A stretch of 64,000 bases of DNA from Atopobium sp. (GCA_015258715.1 JABZHR010000002.1:1-64000); one strand, 5' to 3'. Shown: positions 53,276 to 63,597, numbered from the stretch's first letter. Translations and numbers: made by a program. Notes: generated by a model from the sequence alone, not told the origin.

Positions 53276-54712
53276 ATGGTTAAGCTTTCGGTTGAACAGA
53301 TAGTCGCAGCTACAAATGCACGACTGCTCCACCGTGGAACCCGCGAGGTTGCGGGCGCGGCCGTCATTGACTCCCGTGAGGTCCAGGAAGGCTCGCTCTT
53401 CGTGGCCTTCGCCGGCGAGAAGGTCAATGGAAACTCCTATCTTTTATCTGCTGCCCAGGCGGGCGCTGCTGTTGTAGTGGCATCTGAGCCTGTAGCAGAC
53501 AATCTGCTCGACAACCTGGCCGCCACCGGAGTCAGCGTTCTTGAAGCCGCTGATGATGACTGTGAGGCGTTCCTGCTGGCTCTTGCCGCCACCTGGCGAG
53601 AAGCCCATCCAAACTGGCTGGTTGTGGGCGTAACTGGATCGGTCGGTAAGACTACTACCAAAGAAATGCTACGCCGCGGCATCGGCGCAACCCGTCGCGT
53701 ACATGCTACCGCCGGCAACCACAACAACCTTATTGGCCTGCCGCTCACGGTGCTTTCTACTCCAGAAGATACCGAGGTACTTGTGCTTGAGCTGGGCATG
53801 AATCATGCCGGTGAGATTACCAGGCTTACCTCGGTTGCCCGTCCAACGGTGGCCGTCATTACCAATGTTGGTACCAGCCACATCGGTCTTCTCGGCAGCA
53901 GAGAAAACATTGCGCGCGCCAAGGCAGAGATTGTTTCTGGCATGCGCGCATTTGGCTCAATTGACCCTACGCTTATTCAGGCTTCGGCAGGGGACTACAC
54001 CAAGTTCATTGCAGACGAGTTTGCTCGTCCTGCTCACGTTGTTTGCAAGACAGTGGGCGCAACAGAGGCTGACGTCATGAGTGCGCAGCAGGTTACACTT
54101 GACGAGGAGGGCCTTCCAACTGCCACTATTAGTGCTTCTTCTGGCTGGTCACGCACGGTAACCCTCGAGGTACCTGGCCGCGTTGTTGTCGACGACCTTC
54201 TTTTGGCGCTTGAGGCTATAGAGACACTTGGTCTTGATCTTGATGCTGCAGCAGAAGCTATTGAGCAGATGCCTGCCACTCGTATGCGTCTTTCGGTACT
54301 TGACGCAACCTGCGGTGCCAAAATTATTGATGACTCTTACAATGCAAGTCCTAACTCAACAGCTGCAGCCCTTGACGTTTTGATGCAGATGCCTGCAGAG
54401 GGCCGTCGCATTGCCCTTATCGGAGAGATTGGCGAGCTTGGACCAGAGGAGAAGCGCCTCCACGGTTATGTGGGTGCTTACATTGCCGCTAAGAACCCAG
54501 ATCTTGTTGCCTTTGTTGGCACGGGTGCCGCGCGTGAAATGGTTGAAGCCGCACGCGTCATGGGTTTCTCGGAAGATAAAATTGAACAGTTCAGTGATGT
54601 CAACGAAGCACTTACCGTGCTCGGACCAGTACTGAAGCGAGGAGACGTTCTTCTCGCCAAGGCATCTAGGTCTGCCCAGCTTGATATTTTTGTAAAAGGA
54701 GTTACCGAGTAA
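53276..54712 (+). CDS. murF: UDP-MurNAc-tripeptide--D-alanyl-D-alanine ligase
   Basis: This 478-residue ligase adds D-Ala-D-Ala to the cell-wall precursor. The ATP loop VTGSVGKTTTKEML, the NHNNLIGLPL segment, ELGMNHAGEI and the C-terminal DDSYNASPNS are diagnostic for MurF rather than MurE. AGGAG precedes the ATG. The stop overlaps the start of mraY (TAATG). Three GGCGAGAA-type copies lie in or near its 5' part and 3' end. Confidence 0.96.
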   Translation: MVKLSVEQIVAATNARLLHRGTREVAGAAVIDSREVQEGSLFVAFAGEKVNGNSYLLSAAQAGAAVVVASEPVADNLLDNLAATGVSVLEAADDDCEAFLLALAATWREAHPNWLVVGVTGSVGKTTTKEMLRRGIGATRRVHATAGNHNNLIGLPLTVLSTPEDTEVLVLELGMNHAGEITRLTSVARPTVAVITNVGTSHIGLLGSRENIARAKAEIVSGMRAFGSIDPTLIQASAGDYTKFIADEFARPAHVVCKTVGATEADVMSAQQVTLDEEGLPTATISASSGWSRTVTLEVPGRVVVDDLLLALEAIETLGLDLDAAAEAIEQMPATRMRLSVLDATCGAKIIDDSYNASPNSTAAALDVLMQMPAEGRRIALIGEIGELGPEEKRLHGYVGAYIAAKNPDLVAFVGTGAAREMVEAARVMGFSEDKIEQFSDVNEALTVLGPVLKRGDVLLAKASRSAQLDIFVKGVTE

Positions 54713-55743
54713 TGTTTTACCAGACTATTTACCCAACATACCAGGTGTTTGTTGCGCTTGGTGTCTCCTGCATCATCACTTTGGTCTTAATGCCACTCTT
54801 TATCAAACTGATGAAGAAAGAGGGAGTGGGTCAGCAGGTTCGCGCTGATGGTCCTCAGCAGCACCTGGTTAAGCAGGGCACTCCTACTATGGGTGGCGTT
54901 GTCATGCTGGTTAGCATTGTGCTGACCTGTATTGCGCTTGCTCAGTGGAACACCGACCTCATTCTTGCCATGGCAGCGATGCTGCTTACGGGCTCGCTTG
55001 GTCTTCTGGACGATATTGAGTCCGTTGCTCATGGAAGAAGCCTTGGCCTCACCGCATCTCAGAAGATGGCTGGACTCATTACTATCTCTGTGGCATTTTG
55101 CCTGGCAGCAGTCAATATTTGGGGCATTACGCCCATTATTGCGTTCCCCGGTGGTCTTGATATCAACCTGGGTATCCTTACTACTACCGTCAATTTAGGC
55201 GGAAACATTATTTCTATCCCCTGGCTGTATCTTTTCTTTGTCTTTTTGCTCATGGCTGGCCTCTCCAACGCTGTTAACCTGACTGACGGCCTTGATGGCC
55301 TGGCTGGCGGCTGCGTTATGGTTGTCATGATTTTTATGGCTGCAGTAGCTTTCCGCTATGGCGAGAGTAGCCTTGCTGTTTTTGCCGCATCTATCGCAGG
55401 CGCTTGTATTGGTTTTTTGTGGTTTAACAGCTATCCTGCAAGCATTTTTATGGGAGACACCGGCTCTCTTGCCTGGGGCGCTGCCTTTGCAGCTCTAGCT
55501 GTCCTTACCAAGACAGAGGTAATTTCCCTGGTCATGGGCGGTCTTTTTATCATCGAGGCACTGTCCGTTATCATTCAGGTTGTCAGCTACAAGGCAACTA
55601 AAAAGCGCGTATTCTTGATGGCTCCACTGCATCATCATTTTGAGAAACTTGGCTGGAACGAGACAAAAGTAGTCTTTAGATTCTGGATTATTTCCGGCGC
55701 ATTTGCTGCTCTGGGCTTTGCTCTGTACTTCCAGCTTCACTAA
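54712..55743 (+). CDS. mraY: Phospho-MurNAc-pentapeptide transferase
   Basis: This 343-residue membrane enzyme makes lipid I. Ten hydrophobic segments are visible. Catalytic motifs are QQVRADGPQQHLVKQGTPTMGG (cited for location), LLDD, NLTDGLDGLAGG, and the His motif APLHHHFEKLGWNE. The ATG overlaps the murF stop. Its length is usual. Confidence 0.97.
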   Translation: MFYQTIYPTYQVFVALGVSCIITLVLMPLFIKLMKKEGVGQQVRADGPQQHLVKQGTPTMGGVVMLVSIVLTCIALAQWNTDLILAMAAMLLTGSLGLLDDIESVAHGRSLGLTASQKMAGLITISVAFCLAAVNIWGITPIIAFPGGLDINLGILTTTVNLGGNIISIPWLYLFFVFLLMAGLSNAVNLTDGLDGLAGGCVMVVMIFMAAVAFRYGESSLAVFAASIAGACIGFLWFNSYPASIFMGDTGSLAWGAAFAALAVLTKTEVISLVMGGLFIIEALSVIIQVVSYKATKKRVFLMAPLHHHFEKLGWNETKVVFRFWIISGAFAALGFALYFQLH

Positions 55744-55772
55744 AGATATTGCTCTTAGAAAGGATCGCTTGC

Positions 55773-57176
55773 GTGTCGCTTCTAGAAACACTTGGAAATG
55801 TATGTGTTCTTGGTTTTGGTAAGACCGGCGTCTCTGTCTGCACGTATTTGCTGCAGCAGCCAGAGGGTCGTGTGTCTTCCGTAACTCTTGTGGGCGCCGC
55901 AGATGCTACTGTTGGCGAGAAGATCCAAGAGCTTGCAGACTCAGGCGTACAGGTACAATGCGGCTCCGATCAGGTTAAGGGAACTTTTGACCTGACTATT
56001 GCATCTCCTGGTATTCCAGACACCTCTGAGCTGTTTTTAAGTGCAAAGGCAGCTTCTCAGCAAATTATGGGCGAGCCAGAGTTTGCTTATCAAGAGAGCC
56101 CTTCACAGTGGATTGGTATTACCGGCACAAACGGTAAAACTACTACCACAAGCTTGACCACGTCAATCCTGCAGTATGCGGGTCTTGATGCAAGCGCTGT
56201 TGGCAATATTGGTCTAACTATTACGGACCAACTTGCAGAGAGAAAACCTAGGAGCTGGTTTGTAGCAGAGCTTTCAAGCTTCCAGCTTGCTACTACTCAA
56301 AAATTGCACCCTCATGTTGCGATGCTTTTAAACATTACACCTGACCATCTTGAGTGGCATGGTTCACTCGAGGCGTATGCAGCAGCTAAAGAGAAGATTT
56401 TTGCCAACCTTGATGCAAATGACCTGGCAATTGTCTCTGACTTGGATGAGTTTTGTCAGGACGTGTCTTCTCGCCTTGAGGCTCGTGGCATTGCCGTATG
56501 CCATCTTGCTCAGACAGATCCTGGCACGCAAAACGCCGCCTTTGTACGCAATGGAGCGCTGGTAGTCAGGCTATCTGGTAAAGAGATGGAGCTTGTAGCA
56601 GCTGATGCACTCCACATTAGGGGAGCACACAATGCACTCAACGCTCTTGCTGCAGCTGCATGTGGCTTATTCCTGGGACTTGATATTGTTTCTATTAGGC
56701 ATGCCCTGTTGGACTTTATGCCGCTTGAGCACAGAATTGAGCCAGTTGATACGGTTAATGGTGTTTTGTACGTTAACGATTCCAAAGCAACAAATACTGA
56801 TTCAGTTGAAAAATCATTAACTTCGTTCCCAGGTAAAGATATTATTTTGCTACTTGGTGGTCACGATAAGGGCACAGAGCTTGATGAGTTTGCTCAGAAG
56901 GTGTCCGCTACCTGTGCATATGCAATCTGCTTTGGAGAGGCAGGTCCTCGCTTTGCAGAGGCGCTTCGCCGCGTTTCTGGCGGCCATGCAGAAGTGGTAG
57001 AAGAGCCTCATATGCATGAAGCTTTTGATCGTGCGGTAGAGCTTGCTCGTCCAGGTTCTGTAGTGCTTCTCTCACCAGCATGTTCCTCATTTGACGAGTT
57101 CACAGGCATGGCTCAGCGTGGCCGTGTCTTTAAACAGCTGGTGGCAGATCTTGCTCAAAAAGAGAGCGGTCGATAA
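55773..57176 (+). CDS. murD: UDP-N-acetylmuramoylalanine--D-glutamate ligase
   Basis: This 467-residue ligase adds D-glutamate. It has the Rossmann start NVCVLGFGKTGVSV, ATP loop GITGTNGKTTTTSL, NITPDHLEWHG and the C-terminal NDSKATNTDSVEKSL and LLLGGHDKGTEL. GTG 55773 is chosen since AAAGGA at 55759-55764 is eight bases away. The stop overlaps ftsW (TAATG). Confidence 0.95.
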   Translation: MSLLETLGNVCVLGFGKTGVSVCTYLLQQPEGRVSSVTLVGAADATVGEKIQELADSGVQVQCGSDQVKGTFDLTIASPGIPDTSELFLSAKAASQQIMGEPEFAYQESPSQWIGITGTNGKTTTTSLTTSILQYAGLDASAVGNIGLTITDQLAERKPRSWFVAELSSFQLATTQKLHPHVAMLLNITPDHLEWHGSLEAYAAAKEKIFANLDANDLAIVSDLDEFCQDVSSRLEARGIAVCHLAQTDPGTQNAAFVRNGALVVRLSGKEMELVAADALHIRGAHNALNALAAAACGLFLGLDIVSIRHALLDFMPLEHRIEPVDTVNGVLYVNDSKATNTDSVEKSLTSFPGKDIILLLGGHDKGTELDEFAQKVSATCAYAICFGEAGPRFAEALRRVSGGHAEVVEEPHMHEAFDRAVELARPGSVVLLSPACSSFDEFTGMAQRGRVFKQLVADLAQKESGR

Positions 57177-58705
57177 TGGCTACCAGCAGAAACAGAACAG
57201 GGGAGCGCGCGCAGCAACCACGTACTTCTCGCCAGAAATCTTCCGAGGGCTCTCAGGCTAAAGGCCGCTTTGGTGCTATTCCAGAGCGTTTTATGCAGCC
57301 ACGTCTGGTGCTTCTGGTGTCAACGGCTATTCTGGTGTGTTTTGGCCTGGTTATGATTTATTCTGCATCCTCGATTTCTGCAATGACTTCTGAGGACATG
57401 GGCTATAACCCCTTCTACTACGTGCAGCGTCAGCTTGGCTTTGCTGCGGCAGGAGTTGCGTTAGCATTTATTGTTTCTCGCATTGACTACCGCGCAGTAG
57501 TAAGAAGCTTCCAGGTACCTATATGGGTTGTGACCATTGGAATGCTGGCAATTATTTTTACTCCTATTGCGGGCGCTGATGCATATGGCGCAACCCGTTG
57601 GATTTCAATTGGACCGTTTTCTTTCCAGCCGTCTGAGTTTGCAAAGATCACCATCTTAATTTCTGTCTCGTATTTGGCTCAGCAGTACTTTATTGATCAG
57701 ACCATAGATCAGATGGAGTTCTTTAAAAAGTTTGCTATTGCCGCGCTTGTGCCGCTGGTGCTTATCTTGGCTCAGCCAGATAAGGGCTCTACGCTGATTA
57801 TTGTGGGAACACTTTTGGTCATTGGCTACCTAGCTGATGTTGACCGAAGGGTTTTGGCAACTATTGCTGTTGCTGGCTTTATTGGCTTTGCGTTCTTATC
57901 TCTTAAAGATGATTATTCTCGTGCCCGCGTTGTGACCATGCTCAACCCTTGGGCTGATTATTACGGCGCAGGTTATCAGCTTGCTCAGGGCTTTTATGCC
58001 TTTGGCTCTGGTGGTATTTTTGGCGTTGGCTTTGGTTTTTCTCGCCAGAAATATTCGTATTTGCCTATGGCTCACAATGACTTTATTTTTGCAGTCATTG
58101 GAGAAGAGCTGGGCTTTATTGGTGTTTTAGGTCTTTTGGCTGTATTTGGCGCGCTGGTATGGGCAGGCTTTAAGATTGCTCGCTATGCACCAGATTTGAC
58201 CGGCAGGCTTATTGCTGCAGGTTGTACCTCTATGTTTATCATCCAGGCCTTTGTTAACATCGGTGGTGTTTTGGGCCTTCTGCCTCTTTCTGGTAAGCCT
58301 CTTCCGTTTATCTCATACGGCGGCTCAACCATCATGTCTAGTATTTTGATGGTTGGACTTTTGATGTCTGTTTCAAGGCAGTCAAGGCTTCCAGAAACCG
58401 AGTACGATAGGCAGCGTGCGTCTTGGAGCATAGCTGAAGAGCAAGATACCTTTGATGCTCCAGGTTTTGCTGGTCTTACCATGGTTGACGGTGGGGTAGG
58501 AGTAGGCACGCCACTCCCACGTTCTTCTCGTCCCAAGAGCAGCGCACAAAGCTCCGCGCGCCCATCACGAGGCGTTTTGCGCTCAAGAGATGACGGCGCC
58601 CCTCAAGGCCGTATTACGACAGATGCCTCCGGAAGGCGCAGAATTGATTTGGGACCTTCTGCATCAGACAGGCTTCGTGGAAGTAACACTAGGCCTCGCC
58701 GATAG
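57176..58705 (+). CDS. ftsW: Peptidoglycan polymerase FtsW
   Basis: This 509-residue SEDS protein has about ten spans. A polar Arg/Gln-rich start of ~40 residues precedes the first span. Motifs include MIYSASSISA, WISIGPFSFQPSEFAKI, LAQPDKGSTLI with the catalytic Asp, and the C-terminal LPFISYGGSTIMSS. The last ~110 residues are a Ser/Arg-rich cytoplasmic tail. The start overlaps the murD stop. Confidence 0.95.
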   Translation: MATSRNRTGERAQQPRTSRQKSSEGSQAKGRFGAIPERFMQPRLVLLVSTAILVCFGLVMIYSASSISAMTSEDMGYNPFYYVQRQLGFAAAGVALAFIVSRIDYRAVVRSFQVPIWVVTIGMLAIIFTPIAGADAYGATRWISIGPFSFQPSEFAKITILISVSYLAQQYFIDQTIDQMEFFKKFAIAALVPLVLILAQPDKGSTLIIVGTLLVIGYLADVDRRVLATIAVAGFIGFAFLSLKDDYSRARVVTMLNPWADYYGAGYQLAQGFYAFGSGGIFGVGFGFSRQKYSYLPMAHNDFIFAVIGEELGFIGVLGLLAVFGALVWAGFKIARYAPDLTGRLIAAGCTSMFIIQAFVNIGGVLGLLPLSGKPLPFISYGGSTIMSSILMVGLLMSVSRQSRLPETEYDRQRASWSIAEEQDTFDAPGFAGLTMVDGGVGVGTPLPRSSRPKSSAQSSARPSRGVLRSRDDGAPQGRITTDASGRRRIDLGPSASDRLRGSNTRPRR

Positions 58706-58728
58706 CTGATTTCTAGGAGATGGATTGC

Positions 58729-59862
58729 ATGGCAGAACAGAAGAAACTCTCTGTTGCAATTGCTGCAGGTGGAACCGCAGGTCACATTAACCCAGCTCTG
58801 GCTCTAGCTGAGGAGCTTCGTGAGCGCGGCCACCAGGTTACGTTTTACGGTCAGCCCAACAAGCTTGAAGGTACGCTGGTACCCGAGGCAGGATTTGAGC
58901 TGGTACCTATTCATGTAAATGGCTTTGATCGCAGACGTCCTTGGACGCTCATCAGCGCGGCTTACAATCTTGAGCGCGCAAAGATGCAGCTGCACAAGCG
59001 CTTCAAAGAGCAGGGTGCACCTGATGTTGCTATTGGTTTTGGCGCTTATGTTGAGCTGCCTTTGCTTCAGCTTTGCGCAAAGTTACACATCCCCTATTTG
59101 ATTCACGAACAGAACTCAGTAACCGGTCTTGCTAACCGAGTATCTGCTGGTAAAGCCGCTAAGGTGTGCATTGCATTCCCAGAGGCTCGCAAGGCTTTTG
59201 AGGGCCACGTAAAGGCTCAAGACACCATTGTGGTTACCGGTAATCCTGTACGTAAGAGTGTTCTTTCTGCTGACAGAGCCGCCTCGAGGCAAGAGTTGGG
59301 TATTGCAGACAATCAGACATTGCTGCTTATCTTTGGTGGTAGCTTGGGCGCTCGTAGTATCAACGAGACGTTTGCTGCGCTTAAGCAGGAGCTTCTTTCC
59401 CGTCCTAACCTGCGCATCATTCAGTCAACAGGCCAGAAGCTCTACGACGAGGTTGTCTCGCTCATGAAGCTTTCTGACGAGGAGGCTGCTCGCTGGGAGG
59501 TTAAGCCCTACATCTCCAACATGGGCGCCACCCTTGCTGCGGCTGATCTGGTGGTTTCTCGCTCCGGAGCATCTTCTGTGGCCGAGATTGCAGCGCTTGA
59601 GCTCCCTAGCATTTTGGTGCCGTACCCTCTGGCAACAGCAGATCATCAGACTACTAACGCACACCTGTTGTCGGACGCGGGAGCAGCTATTCTGGTGCCA
59701 GATAACCAGGTGGGCACCACGACCTTCTCGACAGCTTTGTTTGAGCTGGTAGATAATGCTGACCAGCGCAAAAAGCTCTCCGAGGCAGCCGCTACACTTG
59801 ACCAGCGCAGCGCCGCATCTCTTGTGGCTGACGCTGTGGAAAGTGCCGTTTGTGGCGCATAA
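58729..59862 (+). CDS. murG: Lipid II synthase (UDP-GlcNAc transferase)
   Basis: This 377-residue GT28-type enzyme converts lipid I to lipid II. GGTAGHINPALALAEEL at the start is the membrane/diphosphate loop, followed by HEQNSVTGLANRV, TGNPVRKSV, LLIFGGSLGARSINE and SGASSVAEIAALELPSILVPYP. The second ATG, 58729, is taken because TAGGAG at 58714-58719 abuts the first ATG (58720). Confidence 0.96.
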   Translation: MAEQKKLSVAIAAGGTAGHINPALALAEELRERGHQVTFYGQPNKLEGTLVPEAGFELVPIHVNGFDRRRPWTLISAAYNLERAKMQLHKRFKEQGAPDVAIGFGAYVELPLLQLCAKLHIPYLIHEQNSVTGLANRVSAGKAAKVCIAFPEARKAFEGHVKAQDTIVVTGNPVRKSVLSADRAASRQELGIADNQTLLLIFGGSLGARSINETFAALKQELLSRPNLRIIQSTGQKLYDEVVSLMKLSDEEAARWEVKPYISNMGATLAAADLVVSRSGASSVAEIAALELPSILVPYPLATADHQTTNAHLLSDAGAAILVPDNQVGTTTFSTALFELVDNADQRKKLSEAAATLDQRSAASLVADAVESAVCGA

Positions 59863-59943
59863 CACATTCGGTTTTGCGTTAGAGTAAACATGTCTTGGTA
59901 TGTCCAAGACTCAAACGATAACAATACTTGGAAAGGCTCTCTT

Positions 59944-61359
59944 ATGGCAGATTCCATGGGCGAGAAGACCATCTCGCGTGCACATTTTATTGGAATTGGT
60001 GGCGCAGGTATGAGCGGAATTGCGCTTGTTCTGCACGAGCGCGGCTGCACCGTTACCGGCTCCGATCTAAAGAGCTCGCATTATGTTAGAGAGCTTGAAG
60101 ATGCAGGTATTCAGGTAAGTATCGGCCACACTGCAGCCACTATTGACGCTGTGATGCCTGATGTCATTGTTACCTCTACCGCAATCCCAGAGACAAATCC
60201 AGAGGTCATTCGCGCACGTGAGCTTTCCATTCCTATTTGGCCTCGCGCTAAGATGCTCTCGTATCTCTCACGCGGCCTCAAGACTATTGCTGTTGCTGGC
60301 ACTCACGGCAAGACCACCACGTCTTCCATGGTTGCTACCATGCTGGATAAGCTGGGTGCCGATCCATCATTTTTGATTGGCGGTGTTGTTGAGGGTTACG
60401 ACACCAACGGCAAAAACGGAAACGGCCAGTACTTTGTCTGCGAGGCTGACGAGTCTGACGGTTCGTTTATGTTCCTTAACCCTAACGTAGTGGTAGTCAC
60501 CAATATTGAGGCAGACCACCTTGATCACTACGGTTCTCTCGAGAATATCGAGAAGACCTTCTGTGAGTTTATGAGCTTGCTTGATAAGGAAGAAACCGTT
60601 GTTATCAACGGCGATAACCCTCATTACGTTGAGCTTGCTCAGTCAACCGGCAGGCACGTGGTTACTTACGGTTTTGATCAAAGCTGCGATTTTGTTTGCA
60701 AGCAGGAGGAGAGAAAAGCTGGAATTGAGAATCCTCTTACCATCAAGACTCCTTCTGGTCAGACTATCTCTGTGGTACTTCCAGCTAATCCTGGTAAGCA
60801 CAATGTTGCAAACGCAACCGCTGCAATTGCCGTTGCTGATGCTCTTGGCTTTGATCTTGAGGAGGCCGCAGCAGCGCTTTCGCAGTTCAAGGGTGCACGC
60901 CGTCGCTTCACACACGTAGGTGACATCAACGGTATTACCGTTGTAGACGATTACGGTCACCATCCAACCGAGATTGCAGCAACCATGTCTGCAGCTCTTC
61001 CTCTTGGTTTTAAGCGCGTTGTTGTTGTCTTCCAGCCACATCGCTATAGCAGAACACAGGACTTGGCAGATTCGTTTGCTCACGCATTTGACGGCATTGA
61101 CGTGTTGCGCGTCATGGATGTCTTCTCCGCAGGTGAGCTTCCTATTCCAGGCGTCTCAGGCAAGACCGTCTCTTCAAGAGTTCAGGCTGCCAATACTGTT
61201 CCTGACGTGCGCTATATCCCTTCTCGCCGCGATCTTATCGCCGACCTTCTTGATACGGTTCAGCCAGGAGATCTGCTGATTACTCAGGGCGCAGGAGACG
61301 TCACTCAGATTGGTCCAATGTTTATCCGCGCACTCAAAGAGCGTCTTCAGAGCAACTAG
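59944..61359 (+). CDS. murC: UDP-N-acetylmuramate--L-alanine ligase
   Basis: This 471-residue ligase adds the first amino acid of the stem peptide. AHFIGIGGAGMSGIALVL, GTHGKTTTSSMVA, NIEADHLDHYG and the C-terminal VVDDYGHHPTEIAATM and VFQPHRYSRTQDL are standard. ATG 59944 has GAAAGG at 59931-59936; an upstream in-frame ATG (59890) has no SD. Confidence 0.95.
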   Translation: MADSMGEKTISRAHFIGIGGAGMSGIALVLHERGCTVTGSDLKSSHYVRELEDAGIQVSIGHTAATIDAVMPDVIVTSTAIPETNPEVIRARELSIPIWPRAKMLSYLSRGLKTIAVAGTHGKTTTSSMVATMLDKLGADPSFLIGGVVEGYDTNGKNGNGQYFVCEADESDGSFMFLNPNVVVVTNIEADHLDHYGSLENIEKTFCEFMSLLDKEETVVINGDNPHYVELAQSTGRHVVTYGFDQSCDFVCKQEERKAGIENPLTIKTPSGQTISVVLPANPGKHNVANATAAIAVADALGFDLEEAAAALSQFKGARRRFTHVGDINGITVVDDYGHHPTEIAATMSAALPLGFKRVVVVFQPHRYSRTQDLADSFAHAFDGIDVLRVMDVFSAGELPIPGVSGKTVSSRVQAANTVPDVRYIPSRRDLIADLLDTVQPGDLLITQGAGDVTQIGPMFIRALKERLQSN

Positions 61360-61369
61360 GACCTCTGCT

Positions 61370-62284
61370 GTGAGCTTGTTTAACGCCTATGTAAGCCTTT
61401 CTGGGGCCCTTGATGCAACAATTAAGCAAGATGAGCCGCTGAGCCACCATACCTCCTTCAGGATTGGCGGTAAGGCGTCGCTTTTTGCTGCCGTTCACAG
61501 CCACGTGGCGCTAGTGCGCGTGCTTGAGGTGCTCGCAGCTAATCGAGTTGATTGGGTGCTTCTGGGCAAGGGTTCAAACATCCTTGTCTCTGATAAGGGC
61601 TACAACGGTTGCGTTATTGTGCTTGACGATGAGCTCTCTACCATTTCAGTTGGCGAGAATAACCTCATTACTGCAGGTGCAGGTGCGCTTACGGCACGCG
61701 TTTGCAACGAGTCTATGAAAGCAGGTCTTTCTGGCCTTGAGATGTGTGCCGGTATCCCTGGAACCATTGGTGGCGCGCTTTCTATGAACGCAGGTACCAG
61801 GCATGATTGGATTGGTAAAGCCGTCCGTGATTGCGTGGTACTTAAGCCTGGTAAGGGTCTTGTACGCTACGACGCTTCTGAGATTGAATGGGGTTATCGC
61901 TATACCACGTTTGCGCCAGACGAGATTATTCTTGAGGCAACGTTTGCGCTGACACCGTCTAATCGTCCTAAGGTTGCTCTTGGTATGGACACGCTTTTGC
62001 AGCGCAGGAGAAATACACAACCAACAGGACAGTTGTGCTGCGGTTCTGTCTTTAAGAATCCAGGCAGCAGGTCTGCAGGGGCACTTATTGAAGAGTGCGG
62101 TCTTAAGGGTGCCACAGAGGGCGGTGCACAGATTTCCGATATTCACGCAAACTTTATTGTAAATACCGGCAACGCCACCGCTTCAGACGTTATTGCGCTC
62201 ATGCGCAGAGCACACGATGCCGTGCAAGAAAAGTTTGACATTGATCTTCAGCCAGAGGTTAAACTTCTGGGTTTTGGGGCATAG
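61370..62284 (+). CDS. murB: UDP-N-acetylenolpyruvoylglucosamine reductase
   Basis: This flavoenzyme of about 304 residues makes UDP-MurNAc. LSHHTSFRIGGKASLF, LLGKGSNILVSDKGY, GIPGTIGGALSMNAG and CCGSVFKNPG with the catalytic Ser are present; the last matches the shorter type I/II core. The start is GTG at 61370, ten bases after murC; the SD is weak (AGGAC). It lies inside the dcw cluster between murC and ftsQ. Confidence 0.94.
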   Translation: MSLFNAYVSLSGALDATIKQDEPLSHHTSFRIGGKASLFAAVHSHVALVRVLEVLAANRVDWVLLGKGSNILVSDKGYNGCVIVLDDELSTISVGENNLITAGAGALTARVCNESMKAGLSGLEMCAGIPGTIGGALSMNAGTRHDWIGKAVRDCVVLKPGKGLVRYDASEIEWGYRYTTFAPDEIILEATFALTPSNRPKVALGMDTLLQRRRNTQPTGQLCCGSVFKNPGSRSAGALIEECGLKGATEGGAQISDIHANFIVNTGNATASDVIALMRRAHDAVQEKFDIDLQPEVKLLGFGA

Positions 62285-62291
62285 GAAAGAT

Positions 62292-63350
62292 ATGGCAGAA
62301 GATACTTCAAAGCAACCAACACGCCGCAAGGGCACAAAGAGGGAGCCTTTATCGTCTGGAACTACTCAGGCGGCAGGGGCAACCAAGCCTTCTTTTATGA
62401 GCAAGGCTTTTAAGCCTAAGCCAAAGGTTGAGGCCGTGGGTTCTGATGCCAAGCCTTCTACTAAAAAGATTTCTTCTAAAAAGCCAAATAACGCTACAAA
62501 AACTGCTGCTCAGGCTCGTGCCGAGCGTATTAAACACAGCAGAAAAGTATCGTTTAAGGCAGTTAGAACGGTTCTTATTGTCTTGATGAGTCTGGCCATT
62601 TTGGCTGGCATCGCTTTTCTCGTCCTACGTTCTTCCTCGGTCTTTGCAATTACCAACATTCAAGTTGAGCCAACGGAGCACGTCACTAACGAGCAAATCC
62701 AAAAGCTCATTGCAGTAGAAGAGGGAACAACGCTGCTCAATATGGACGAGTCCCTTATCACTGAAGAACTCCAGAAAGATCCTTGGGTGGCATCCGCAAC
62801 GTACGAGAGACAGTTCCCTAATACGCTGCGCATCACCATCACAGAACGTAAGGTTACGGCCATAGTGGCGCTTTCTTCTGGCCCTGTTGCATGGTATTTG
62901 GGCGAGAATAACGTCTGGCTAGAGGCAGATCAGCTTAACGTACCAGAAGGAAAAACTACCGCCACCGTTGCGCTTGAGAAGGCAACCTCAGAAGGTGAGC
63001 TGCTTATTACCGATGTTCCTGCAACGGTTTCTCCGGTAGCAGGTACCACGGCAACAGATGCAGAAATTCAAGCGGTTATGCAATATCAGTCTACGTTCTC
63101 GTCAGAGCTTACCTCACAGATTGTGAGCTATTCAGCTAGTAGCGTTGATGCGATTTCTGTCACCCTCACCAATGGTGTACAGGTTGCCCTGGGTTCTCCA
63201 ACACAGATTGCAGACAAAGAAAAAGTGATTCTGGCAATGCTTAAGCAGTTCCCAGGAGAGCTTACCTACTTGAACGTAAGAACACCTTCAAGCCCAACGT
63301 ATAGGCGTGTTTCTACCGGAAACGTTCAGTCTGGCTCTGGTGTTTCGTAG
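62292..63350 (+). CDS. ftsQ: Cell division protein FtsQ/DivIB
   Basis: This 352-residue bitopic protein has a long basic Lys/Ser/Thr-rich cytoplasmic N-terminus (~95 residues), a span (about 97-118), a POTRA domain (AITNIQVEPTEHVTNEQIQKLI), then the beta domain (DPWVASATYERQFPNTLRITITER, LTYLNVRTPSSPTYR). AGGAAAG precedes ATG 62292. It links early and late divisome parts. ftsZ follows after a 247-base leader. Confidence 0.92.
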   Translation: MAEDTSKQPTRRKGTKREPLSSGTTQAAGATKPSFMSKAFKPKPKVEAVGSDAKPSTKKISSKKPNNATKTAAQARAERIKHSRKVSFKAVRTVLIVLMSLAILAGIAFLVLRSSSVFAITNIQVEPTEHVTNEQIQKLIAVEEGTTLLNMDESLITEELQKDPWVASATYERQFPNTLRITITERKVTAIVALSSGPVAWYLGENNVWLEADQLNVPEGKTTATVALEKATSEGELLITDVPATVSPVAGTTATDAEIQAVMQYQSTFSSELTSQIVSYSASSVDAISVTLTNGVQVALGSPTQIADKEKVILAMLKQFPGELTYLNVRTPSSPTYRRVSTGNVQSGSGVS

Positions 63351-63597
63351 GTAAACGCGGTATTACCGCGCGCCGTTAGACTAATTTTTCCTACCGTTTA
63401 CCAGGTTTCTTCACAATTTCTACATATTATTTGACTTGCATGGGTGAGTTGTGCAAATATACCCCGCTTTGCATGAAGCGTAAGCCTTAACTTGAGGTTT
63501 AGGGTTTTATACAGCGGTTCTGCGAGCGCATAAACGTAGCCTAAGCGCAGTCGCGCTCCGGGACAAACGGGCACAAGCGTGCCTCAAGGAGGAAGAC
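63351..63597 (+). promoter_or_regulatory. ftsZ promoter and long structured leader
   Basis: CGCGGTA/TACCGCG forms a small hairpin at about 63357-63371. TTGACT at 63431-63436 and AAATAT at 63455-63460 (18-base spacer) make a good promoter. The ~130-base leader has small stems, for example GCTT/AAGC near 63467 and AGCGC/GCGCT near 63544. ftsZ can thus be expressed apart from upstream dcw genes. Confidence 0.6.
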
